7,590 bases of DNA from DASRHY01 sp046765875 (GTDB lineage: Bacteria; Actinomycetota; Actinomycetes; Propionibacteriales; Kribbellaceae): NCBI GenBank assembly GCA_046765875.1, contig JBKPSJ010000085.1, positions 1 through 7,590 of the forward strand. Reading direction: 5' to 3'. Both the position numbers and the translations under genes were made by a program. The number at the start of each line of letters is the position of its first letter. Position 1 is the stretch's first letter. Below, in pieces: positions 1 through 5,575 of the stretch. The notes under the pieces are model-generated. The model did no database searches. It was not told the origin of the DNA and worked only from the letters and a program-made list of their open reading frames with translations.

Positions 1-81
1 ATGGGCCGATACCGCGTCATCTACGAGATCACTGAGCAAACCGTGACCATCGAGGTCATTCACCTCGGCCGGGTCGGCTGA
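1..81 (+). CDS. RelE/ParE-family toxin, C-terminal fragment (cut by window edge)
   Basis: The visible 26 residues begin MGRYRVIYEI and run through TVTIEVIHLGRVG to a TGA at 79-81. The pattern G-R-Y-R-V-I-Y-E-I followed by a hydrophobic strand and a basic/His segment is the C-terminal beta-sheet end of RelE/ParE-type mRNA interferase or gyrase toxins. These are usually 85-100 residues and paired with an antitoxin gene. The ATG at position 1 is most likely an internal Met, because this motif never starts the family, so the true start lies upstream of the window. The protein stops soon after the strand: the common tail, with a basic pair after the His and a final aromatic-Arg (H-R-x-x-x-Y-R), is absent and replaced by LGRVG. 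It may be a shortened or degraded toxin, or simply a divergent member. Family assignment is moderately sure; activity is unknown. Confidence 0.6.
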   Translation: MGRYRVIYEITEQTVTIEVIHLGRVG

Positions 82-137
82 CTGTGGCCTCGGCGGCTCA
101 GGCCGTCGTCGTGGCCTCCAGGACGTTGCCGCGGACG

Positions 138-193
138 GGGAACCACACGACCGGTTCCCGGCGGTCGATGGTCTCGTCCGATCGACCGCCGGG
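138..193 (+). terminator. Two overlapping, mutually exclusive stem-loops downstream of the toxin gene
   Basis: The first hairpin pairs GGGAACC (138-144) with GGTTCCC (153-159) around an 8-nt loop. The second pairs 13 bases, CCCGGCGGTCGAT at 157-169, perfectly with 181-193 around an 11-nt loop. The two share the CCC at 157-159, so both cannot form fully at once. No T-run follows on either strand. They lie 57-112 nt past the toxin stop. A U-less, actinobacterial-style terminator or RNA 3'-end stabiliser is the likeliest role; the strand assignment is inferred from the toxin gene. Confidence 0.45.
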
Positions 194-215
194 TCATTCG
201 CATCGCGGACGACAC

Positions 216-243
216 TGGCCGGGTTCCGCGCGGGATCCGGCCA
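216..243 (+). terminator. Hairpin with G-U pairs on the plus strand, possible terminator
   Basis: TGGCCGG (216-222) pairs perfectly with CCGGCCA (237-243). The stem continues inward (223-227 with 232-236) through two G-U pairs to a 4-nt GCGC loop, giving about 12 pairs. The wobble pairs work only in plus-strand RNA; on the minus strand they become A-C mismatches. This points to rightward transcripts, the direction of the toxin gene. No T-run follows. Confidence 0.35.
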
Positions 244-305
244 CTGGGGCTTGCACGACTCGATCTGCACGCGCGACGCACGGGCCCGAACATTCGCCGC
301 CCCCG

Positions 306-341
306 CGACCACGGCACCGTTCCCTCCGGGGGCCGTGGTCG
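306..341 (-). terminator. Probable terminator of the transport operon
   Basis: A perfect 10-bp stem joins 306-315 (ending GACCACGGC) with 332-341 (GCCGTGGTCG) around a 16-nt loop that can itself pair CC with GG. It sits 49 nt beyond the stop codon of the substrate-binding gene, the last gene of the leftward operon. There is no U-tract, as is common in GC-rich actinomycetes. The stem is symmetrical, so it could also stop rightward transcription. Confidence 0.5.
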
Positions 342-389
342 GCGGGCCGCAGCTCAGTCGGCTCCGGCTGGTCGCGTCGCGTCGAGACG

Positions 390-1670
390 TCAGCGGGACG
401 GTTGGTAGGTGGTGGCGAACGGTGCGGCGAACAAGGCCTTCACCTGGGAGAGCCCACCGGCGGACTTCGCGTCAGGACGGACCAGGTAGACCTGCCGGGC
501 AGGGATCTGCCCGGGCTTGCTGTAGTCCAGCGTGGGCACCAACCCGTTGGTCTGGACGTCCTGGAGGCTCTGGAACGCCTTGAGCAGGCCGGCCCGCGTC
601 AGCGCCTTGTCCTCGCAGGCCCGGGTCAGGATGTCCTCCATCAGCTCGCCCTGCGCATAGCCGTACATCACGAATGCGGTCTTGAGCTCGTCGGGGTACT
701 TCGCCACGAACGCGTCCCGGACCTGGCTGGGGCCGGGTTCGGTCGAGGAGAACGGCGCGATCGACGTGGTCACAAGCAGCCGCTGCTCCAACGCGGACTT
801 GGCAGGACTGCGCAGCAGTGCGGGGCTGAACGACGGATTCGAGCCGAGGAAGGTGGCGCCGTACCCGGATGCGGCGGCGACGCCGACGGCGGACGCCGTC
901 TGCGCAGGGGTCGTGGTGAGGAGAACGAAGTCGACGCCCGCGCCGCGCAGCGCGGTTACCTGACCGGTCAGGTCGGAGTCGGTGGGCTTGATCTTCTGCT
1001 CGACGAGCTGCAGACCGAACTCCTGCGCGGCTGCCTTGCTACCTGCGGCAGCGTTCTCGCCGTAGTCACCCTCGAGGAAGATGTGGCCGATCTTGTCGCC
1101 TTTGGCCAGACCCTTGTTCTCCATCAACCAGTGAATGCCATTGATCATCTCGACGTCATACGTGCTGCCGGTGATCACGATGTACGGGTTGGCCAGCAGG
1201 CTGGACGACCACGACGCGGCCATCGTGAGCATCTGGTCGGTCTCGAGATCGGGCAGCAGACCGGCGATCATCGGTGAGCCGAGCAACTCGTCGAGGGCTA
1301 GCACCTCGTCCTTGATCTGTGCGTATGCGGTAACCGCGTTCTGGGCGTTGTAGCCGTGGTCCTTGACGACGAACTCGACCTTCCGGCCACAGACGCCGCC
1401 TTGAGCATTCTTGGCGTCCCAGAACAGCTGACGCCCCTGCTCGGCCGACTTGCCGGCCGCGGCGAACGGCCCGGTGCGGTCGGTCAGCACGCCGAGCTTG
1501 ATCACCTGATCTGTTACGCCTGGGCCGGTTGCGAGCTCGCCGCCGGCAGCGGCCGCCGTCGGCTCGTCGGCCTTCGTCGAACAGCCCCCGGCCAGGAGTA
1601 CGGCGGCGAGCGCGGCAGTCAGCAGCGCATGGGGGCGCGGAACGGTTTTGGGGGGATGGAACCACGACAT
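390..1670 (-). CDS. Liv-type ABC transporter substrate-binding lipoprotein
   Basis: This 426-residue protein is the extracellular receptor of the importer encoded by the four genes before it. The N-terminus has a basic stretch, a hydrophobic core (residues 15-27, ALLTAALAAVLLA) and a lipobox A-G-G-C with Cys30 as the lipidation site, so it should be tethered to the outer face of the membrane. A low-complexity Ala/Gly/Thr linker follows. From about residue 57 it reads as a type I periplasmic-binding fold of the leucine-binding (Peripla_BP_6) family: IKLGVLTDRTGPFAAAGKS, the family's opening strand and ligand loop, then GGVCGRKVEFVVKDHGYN. Later landmarks are FLEGDYGENA (198-207), VDFVLLTTTPAQ (246-257) and MYGYAQGELM (335-344). 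Besides Cys30 there are two Cys, at 94 and 352, which might form a disulfide. The ATG has a GAGGAG site (complement of 1677-1682) 6 nt upstream. It follows livM by 39 nt and ends the operon. Ligand is unknown; amino acids, urea, amides and aromatic acids are all known in this family. Confidence 0.93.
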   Translation of the reverse strand: MSWFHPPKTVPRPHALLTAALAAVLLAGGCSTKADEPTAAAAGGELATGPGVTDQVIKLGVLTDRTGPFAAAGKSAEQGRQLFWDAKNAQGGVCGRKVEFVVKDHGYNAQNAVTAYAQIKDEVLALDELLGSPMIAGLLPDLETDQMLTMAASWSSSLLANPYIVITGSTYDVEMINGIHWLMENKGLAKGDKIGHIFLEGDYGENAAAGSKAAAQEFGLQLVEQKIKPTDSDLTGQVTALRGAGVDFVLLTTTPAQTASAVGVAAASGYGATFLGSNPSFSPALLRSPAKSALEQRLLVTTSIAPFSSTEPGPSQVRDAFVAKYPDELKTAFVMYGYAQGELMEDILTRACEDKALTRAGLLKAFQSLQDVQTNGLVPTLDYSKPGQIPARQVYLVRPDAKSAGGLSQVKALFAAPFATTYQPSR

Positions 1671-1709
1671 GAGGATCTCCTCGGCTGGATGTGATGAGTG
1701 GGACTCGGG
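1671..1709 (-). promoter_or_regulatory. 39-nt livM-receptor gap with strong ribosome binding site
   Basis: This is the only gap of any size inside the operon. Read on the minus strand it carries GAGGAG (1677-1682) 6 nt before the receptor ATG. A dedicated strong site fits the need for more binding protein than membrane subunits. I see no convincing promoter or terminator hairpin in the gap. Confidence 0.6.
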
Positions 1710-2888
1710 TCACCGGCGACCGGACCTGAGGCGCATGACCCTTCTTCGCAGCCGGCCGGCGACGGCGGCGGCACCGCCCGGCTCGAAGACCAGTAGCGCG
1801 ACGATCGCCGCGCCGAATGCGAACTTGGCGAGAACCGCGGAGCTGATGCCCTCGGCGCCCGCCGGGGCCAGTCCGGGGAGTACGGCGGCATAGCGCTCAA
1901 GCACAGCGGGCAGGCAGGACACGAAGACCGCACCGGCAACAGCTCCGGCCGGCGAGGCCACCCCGCCGATCACGACCATGGCGAGGAACTCGACGGCCAG
2001 GGCCATCCCGAACGTCTCCGGGACGATCCGGCCGAACGCGAGCGCGAGCAGCACACCGCCGAGGCCGGCGTACATCGATGAGATGAGGAACGCGTAGGCC
2101 TTGTAGCGGGTCACCGGCACTCCCATGATCCCTGCCATGAGCTCGCGGTCGCGGATCGCGCGCAGGGCCCGTCCGGGTCGGCCGCGGACCATGTTCCGGC
2201 AGGCCAGATACGCGACGGCGGCCACCGCCAGACCGACGTACCAGAGCTTCTCCTCGCGGCCGAACGGCACACCCAGGACGTACAGCGTCTCCCCGGGAAC
2301 GTTGTCGAACCGCATGCCGGGCACGCTGAACGCCGGCACGTTGCGGCCGTTGAATCCCCCGGTGAGTGCCTCGACGTTGAACAGCACGTGCTGCCCGATG
2401 AAGACCAGTGCGAGCGATGCGATGCCCAGGTAGATGCCGCGGAGCCTGGCTGCGATCGGGCTGAACAACAGCCCGGCGACGCCCGCCAGCAGCACCGCGA
2501 GCACAACGGCCAGGACCGGCGGGAGTCCCAGCCCGGCCTGGTGACTGACTCCGATCGTGCGGGACTCGGCAGCGAGGCAGGTGTAGCCGTAGGCGCCCAC
2601 GGCAACGAAGAACGAGTGACCGAGTGACAGCTGGCCGGCTTGACCGAGGAGCAGGCCCAGGCCCAGGGCCGCGACGGCGCCGGCGAACGCGAACATGCCG
2701 AGCCGCAGCCAGAAGGCGTCGACATACACAGGTACGGCGATGGCCACGACAAGGGCCAGAACCGCGGCAGCGATCTTCCAGCGCGAGCCCCGTCGACGAT
2801 CGCTACGTACACCCGTCTCATCGCCTGGGAGCGCGACGCGCTCCGTTACCGCGAGGTCCCGGCTGTAGTCGAACCCTGGATCAGACAC
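1710..2888 (-). CDS. livM: Liv-type ABC transporter permease (LivM family)
   Basis: This is one of two membrane subunits of the importer. I chose a GTG start at 2888-2886, giving 392 residues (MSDPGFDYSR...). It overlaps the last 8 nt of livH and has GAGGGAG (complement of 2896-2902) 7 nt upstream; longer readings of the frame run as nonsense under livH. A hydrophilic, charged N-tail of about 37 residues precedes the first membrane span (about 38-56). Family landmarks are LGLGLLLGQAGQLSLGHSFF (75-94; the G-Q-x-x-x-L-S-L-G-H motif), LRGIYLGIASLAL (149-161), TGGFNGRNVP (176-185), the cytoplasmic coupling segment GRALRAIRDRELMAGIMGVP (239-258) followed by RYKAYAF, and VVIGGVASPAGAVAGA (305-320). 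The Arg-rich C-terminus (379-392) is cytoplasmic-like. The usual partner is LivH, as a heterodimer bound by LivG and LivF. The start codon is well supported but not proven. Confidence 0.93.
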   Translation of the reverse strand: MSDPGFDYSRDLAVTERVALPGDETGVRSDRRRGSRWKIAAAVLALVVAIAVPVYVDAFWLRLGMFAFAGAVAALGLGLLLGQAGQLSLGHSFFVAVGAYGYTCLAAESRTIGVSHQAGLGLPPVLAVVLAVLLAGVAGLLFSPIAARLRGIYLGIASLALVFIGQHVLFNVEALTGGFNGRNVPAFSVPGMRFDNVPGETLYVLGVPFGREEKLWYVGLAVAAVAYLACRNMVRGRPGRALRAIRDRELMAGIMGVPVTRYKAYAFLISSMYAGLGGVLLALAFGRIVPETFGMALAVEFLAMVVIGGVASPAGAVAGAVFVSCLPAVLERYAAVLPGLAPAGAEGISSAVLAKFAFGAAIVALLVFEPGGAAAVAGRLRRRVMRLRSGRR

Positions 2889-3774
2889 GATGCAACTCCC
2901 TCGTTCCGAACAGACCGGACGGGCGGGCCAGCAGCACCGCGACCATGACGACGTACGGCATGACGGTGTGGAACCCCTGCCCGAGGAACGACAGGTCACT
3001 CGCGTAGCCCTGGGTCAGCACCTCAGCCACGCCGACGACGAGTCCGCCGACCACTGCGCCGCCGGTCGAGTCGAGTCCGCCGATGATCGCGGCGGGGAAC
3101 GCACGCAGCGCGACCGTTGCGGTCACCGGCTCGAGGCCGGGGGATGGGAACACGGTGACGAACAGACCAGCGATCGCCGCGAGGAGCCCGGCGAGCCCCC
3201 AGGCAAGCGCCGAGACTCGCGAGCGCCGTACGCCCATCAGCGCGGCCGTCTCGGAATCCTCTGCCACGGCTCGCATCGCGATGCCCCACGACGAGAACTT
3301 GAACCACGCGAAGAATGCGCCGATGAGACTGAGACCGACGAGGAGCGCGACGATGCGGGTCTGCGGAATCGTCAGGCCGGCAACCGAGACCACGTCGCTC
3401 TGCCACGGATCACCCATCGGCAGGATGTCCGCTCCGATCCGCCGGGTGATCTCGGTCTGGATCATCACGTCGACGCCGATCGTCATAATGCTGGCCGCGA
3501 CCACGGATCTACGGGCCACCGGATTCACCAGCAGTAGTTGGACGACCAGTGACACGGCGGCGGCGCCGCCGACTCCAGCCAGCACCGCTACCAGGAACGG
3601 CACGTCACCCGAGCTCAACCGCGCGGTGACGTAGGCGCCCACCATCAGCAACGCCGGATGGGCGAAGTTGACTACGCCGCTTGCCTTGTAGATCACGACG
3701 AAGCCGAGCGCGAGCAGCGCGTATACCGAGCCGAGCGAGACTCCGCTGACGAGGAGTTGGAGCAGCTGTGCCAT
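2881..3774 (-). CDS. livH: Liv-type ABC transporter permease (LivH family)
   Basis: This second membrane subunit has 297 residues, the normal LivH length. It opens MAQLLQLLVSGVSLGSVYAL and continues LALGFVVIYKASGVVNFAHP, the diagnostic N-terminal motif of the family. Many homologues have Gly where Pro40 stands after N-F-A-H. The coupling segment WGIAMRAVAEDSETAALMGV (163-182) precedes a Ser/Ala-rich span. AFPAAIIGGLDSTGGAVVGG (225-244) is the conserved C-terminal Gly motif. Hydrophobic stretches suggest about eight spans. The ATG at 3774-3772 has AGAGGA (complement of 3780-3785) 5 nt upstream, lying inside the last codons of livG, and only 1 nt separates the two genes. Its end overlaps the GTG of livM by 8 nt, so the permeases are probably translationally coupled and made in equal amounts. 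Confidence 0.94.
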   Translation of the reverse strand: MAQLLQLLVSGVSLGSVYALLALGFVVIYKASGVVNFAHPALLMVGAYVTARLSSGDVPFLVAVLAGVGGAAAVSLVVQLLLVNPVARRSVVAASIMTIGVDVMIQTEITRRIGADILPMGDPWQSDVVSVAGLTIPQTRIVALLVGLSLIGAFFAWFKFSSWGIAMRAVAEDSETAALMGVRRSRVSALAWGLAGLLAAIAGLFVTVFPSPGLEPVTATVALRAFPAAIIGGLDSTGGAVVGGLVVGVAEVLTQGYASDLSFLGQGFHTVMPYVVMVAVLLARPSGLFGTRELHRV

Positions 3775-3775
3775 G

Positions 3776-4573
3776 TCATTCCTCTCCCGCGCCGAGATAC
3801 GCGCGCTGTACCTGCGGATCGTTCTGCACCTGGTCCGGTAGGCCGTCCGCGATTCGCCGGCCGAAGTCGAGCACGGTGACCCGGTCGGCGATGGCCATGA
3901 CCATCCCCATGTCGTGCTCGACGAGAAGGATCGGGATCTGCAGGGCGTCGCGGATGTCACGGATCAGCTGCGCGATGACCGACGTCTCGTGTGCGTTCAT
4001 GCCGGCGACCGGCTCGTCGAGCAGCAGGAGGTCGGGCTCGACGCACAATGCCCGGGCGATCTCGACCCGCTTCTGGTCGCCGTAGGAAAGGGCCCCAGCC
4101 GCGGCGTCCAGCTTGTGGCCGAGACCGGCGAACGCGCCGATCTCCCGCACGCGCGCCCGATGGCGCCGATCCTCCCGCCGCGCGGCCGGCATCGCCAGGG
4201 CAGTCCGGGCGAATCCCACCCGCGTGAGGTGGTGACGGCCGAGCATCAGGTTCTCCTCGACCGTCTCCGACGCCAGAAGCGCGATGTTCTGGAACGAACG
4301 GGCCACGCCGAGGCCGGCGACGCCGTGCGGCTGCATGGTGGTCAGATCGCTGCCGCGGAACCAGACCGATCCGCTGGCCGGCCGGCACGCACCGGATACC
4401 ACGTTGAACAGCGTCGACTTGCCTGCGCCGTTCGGCCCGATGACCGCGTGGACCGCGGCCGGTGCGACCGCGAACGACACGTTGTCAAGGGCTGTCACGC
4501 CGGCGAAGCGGACGGTCACGTGATCGACGACCAAAGCCGCGACATCCGTCGCGGTCACGGGAACCTCGCTCAT
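3776..4573 (-). CDS. livG: Liv-type ABC transporter ATP-binding protein (LivG family)
   Basis: This cytoplasmic ATPase subunit has 265 residues from the ATG at 4573. Visible motifs in order are Walker A GPNGAGKS (46-53), Q-loop RSFQN (Gln95), signature LSYGDQKRVEIARAL (162-176), Walker B LLLLDEP (182-188, catalytic Glu187), D-loop-like GMNAHET and H-loop VEHDM (His220). The LSYG signature and the long Arg-rich insert between Q-loop and signature (about 115-150) separate LivG from LivF. Asp166 stands where LSGGQ-type signatures have Gln. I chose the ATG because its ATGA overlaps the livF stop. A GTG nine bases upstream (4582) would give 268 residues, and neither start has a clear separate ribosome site. 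Coupled reading from livF would explain that. All catalytic residues are intact. Confidence 0.94.
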   Translation of the reverse strand: MSEVPVTATDVAALVVDHVTVRFAGVTALDNVSFAVAPAAVHAVIGPNGAGKSTLFNVVSGACRPASGSVWFRGSDLTTMQPHGVAGLGVARSFQNIALLASETVEENLMLGRHHLTRVGFARTALAMPAARREDRRHRARVREIGAFAGLGHKLDAAAGALSYGDQKRVEIARALCVEPDLLLLDEPVAGMNAHETSVIAQLIRDIRDALQIPILLVEHDMGMVMAIADRVTVLDFGRRIADGLPDQVQNDPQVQRAYLGAGEE

Positions 4574-5367
4574 CCCGCCCACCGCCGTAGTGTTGTGCGC
4601 GGAGACGCGACGGTCGTCTCACGTTCGACCGCCGCCTCCGTCTCGCGTCCCAGATAAAGGTCGCGGACGGTGTCGTCGGCGGCGAGCTCGGCCGCCGGTC
4701 CGGACAAGGACACCTCGCCGGTGGTCAGGACGAATGCGTGAGCTGCGACCGACAGCGCCATTGCGGCGTTCTGCTCGACGACCATGATTGTCGTGCCACG
4801 CGCGTTGATCTGTGTGATCACCCGTGCGATCTGGCCGACGACCTGCGGCGCCAGTCCCAAGGACGGTTCATCGAGCAGCAACAACCTCGGTTCGGCCATC
4901 AGCGCCCGCCCGATGGCGAGCATCTGCTGCTGGCCACCGGACAGTAGTCCGGCACGCTCCTCCCGGCGGTCGTGCAGGAGCGGGAACAGCTCGCAGACGA
5001 ACCGCCGGGCCCGCCGGTTGGCCGCGGCGTCCCGGACGAAGCCTCCGATGCGCAGGTTCTCCCCGACGCTGAGCTGTTCGAAGATCCGCCGGCCCTCAGG
5101 GGCGTGCACGATTCCCGCCGCGACGATCGCCGCGGCCGAACGCCGTGTGAGCGGGCGGCCCTCGAACCGGATTTCGCCCCGGTCGACGGCCGCACCGTGC
5201 TCGCCGAGTACGCCGGAGATCGCCCTCAGCAGGGTGGTCTTGCCGGCGCCGTTGCTGCCCAGGACGGCGACCACCGCACCGGCCGGCACGTCCAGCGAGA
5301 CGTTCCGCAACGCGGTGATCGCTCGTCCGTAGCTGACCTGGAGCTCGCGGACGGTGAGCGTCGACAT
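4570..5367 (-). CDS. livF: Liv-type ABC transporter ATP-binding protein (LivF family)
   Basis: This first gene of the operon encodes the second ATPase, 265 residues. Motifs are Walker A GSNGAGKT (37-44), the LivF hallmark APEGRRIFEQLSVGENL (89-105; usually V-P-E-G-R), signature LSGGQQQMLAIGRAL (142-156), Walker B LLLLDEPSLGLAP (162-174), and VVEQN (196-200), where Gln199 takes the place of the switch His, as is normal in LivF. The family usually ends soon after the Y-L-G motif (238-240). Here about 25 further residues rich in Glu, Thr and Arg follow, a modest C-terminal extension with no recognisable domain. The ATG has an excellent AGGAGGTG site (complement of 5373-5380) 5 nt upstream, the strongest in the window. 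The TGA overlaps the livG ATG. Confidence 0.94.
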   Translation of the reverse strand: MSTLTVRELQVSYGRAITALRNVSLDVPAGAVVAVLGSNGAGKTTLLRAISGVLGEHGAAVDRGEIRFEGRPLTRRSAAAIVAAGIVHAPEGRRIFEQLSVGENLRIGGFVRDAAANRRARRFVCELFPLLHDRREERAGLLSGGQQQMLAIGRALMAEPRLLLLDEPSLGLAPQVVGQIARVITQINARGTTIMVVEQNAAMALSVAAHAFVLTTGEVSLSGPAAELAADDTVRDLYLGRETEAAVERETTVASPRTTLRRWAG

Positions 5368-5372
5368 CGGGA

Positions 5373-5380
5373 CACCTCCT
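5373..5380 (-). promoter_or_regulatory. Strong ribosome binding site of livF
   Basis: Read on the minus strand the bases are AGGAGGTG, an eight-base match to the 16S rRNA anti-Shine-Dalgarno sequence. It lies 5 nt before the livF ATG and fixes the start of the operon's first gene. Confidence 0.8.
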
Positions 5381-5438
5381 GGTTCGCCGTATGGCCGAAG
5401 AGAGTGCGGTGCCGCGGCCCACCACGCATAGCCGCAGG

Positions 5439-5464
5439 TGGAGATCGCCGTACGGACATCTCCA
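5439..5464. promoter_or_regulatory. Candidate operator: 26-bp near-perfect palindrome
   Basis: Arms TGGAGAT (5439-5445) and ATCTCCA (5458-5464) are exact inverted copies. The centre CCGTACGG (5448-5455) is a perfect palindrome, and only two symmetrical positions per arm fail (5446-5447 against 5456-5457), giving 11 of 13 matched pairs. The centre leaves no loop, so this is better as a DNA site for a dimeric protein than as an RNA hairpin. It lies 72 nt before livF and about 112 nt before the kinase ATG, suitable for controlling both. The neighbouring LuxR-type regulator is the first candidate to bind it (inference). Confidence 0.55.
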
Positions 5465-5474
5465 TTCGGAGATG
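5457..5474. promoter_or_regulatory. Second inverted repeat sharing a half-site with the palindrome
   Basis: CATCTCC (5457-5463) and GGAGATG (5468-5474) form a perfect 7-bp inverted repeat with a 4-base spacer. The left arm doubles as the right arm of the 26-bp palindrome. Three copies of the GGAGAT half-site therefore stand at 5440, 5458 (inverted) and 5468. It could be a tandem operator or a small RNA hairpin in a leader. Confidence 0.45.
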
Positions 5475-5575
5475 GCGCTGATCCAGCCGACCGGGGAGGA
5501 TGTCAGGCAAGGTGCCAAGGTTCGCGACGGCCGCGGTCGCGCTGAGGTACCAGGAGCCGGATACAGGTGATGGCC

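Larger units (their letters stand above)
82..389. other. Non-coding convergent intergenic region with several hairpins
   Basis: About 308 bases lie between the toxin stop and the stop of the leftward transport operon. Open frames here translate to Arg/Pro/Ser-rich text without recognisable motifs and overlap neighbours, so I call no gene. The stretch contains at least four inverted repeats (138-159, 157-193, 216-243, 306-341), listed separately where well supported. Both flanking genes run into this region, so bidirectional termination is the simplest role. Confidence 0.6.
5368..5575. promoter_or_regulatory. Divergent control region between the transport operon and the two-component genes
   Basis: About 200 bases separate the livF and kinase start codons, so both promoters must lie here. 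I see no good -35/-10 pair for either direction. TATGCG on the minus strand and GATACA just before the kinase start are weak candidates without a matching -35. The notable content is the palindrome cluster at 5439-5474. The core sequence GCCGTACGGAC (5447-5457) has a looser cousin, GCCGTATGGCC, at 5386-5396, 61 bases closer to livF. Confidence 0.55.

Noticed and set aside
60..317. Minus-strand 85-codon frame in the intergenic region
   Set aside because: The translation is almost all Arg, Pro, Ser and Gly, has no ribosome site or family motif, and crosses the hairpins and the toxin end.
831..846. Partial resemblance to the tRNA T-arm sequence, considered as a possible attachment repeat
   Set aside because: It differs by an indel and substitutions and encodes ordinary residues of the receptor, so the match is chance.
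84..1277. Long plus-strand open frame (397 codons) covering the left intergenic region and most of the receptor gene
   Set aside because: It is antisense to a well-recognised substrate-binding protein, its translation is Arg/Gly/Leu-rich without motifs, and such shadow frames are expected in GC-rich DNA.
2889..2999. Upstream ATG extension of livM inside livH
   Set aside because: The added 37 residues are a Cys/Ser/Arg-rich out-of-frame reading of livH; the GTG at 2888 has a good ribosome site and a normal LivM start.
3775..3960. Upstream extension of livH into livG
   Set aside because: The extra 62 residues are a low-complexity shadow of livG, and the conserved LivH N-terminus begins right at the ATG at 3774.
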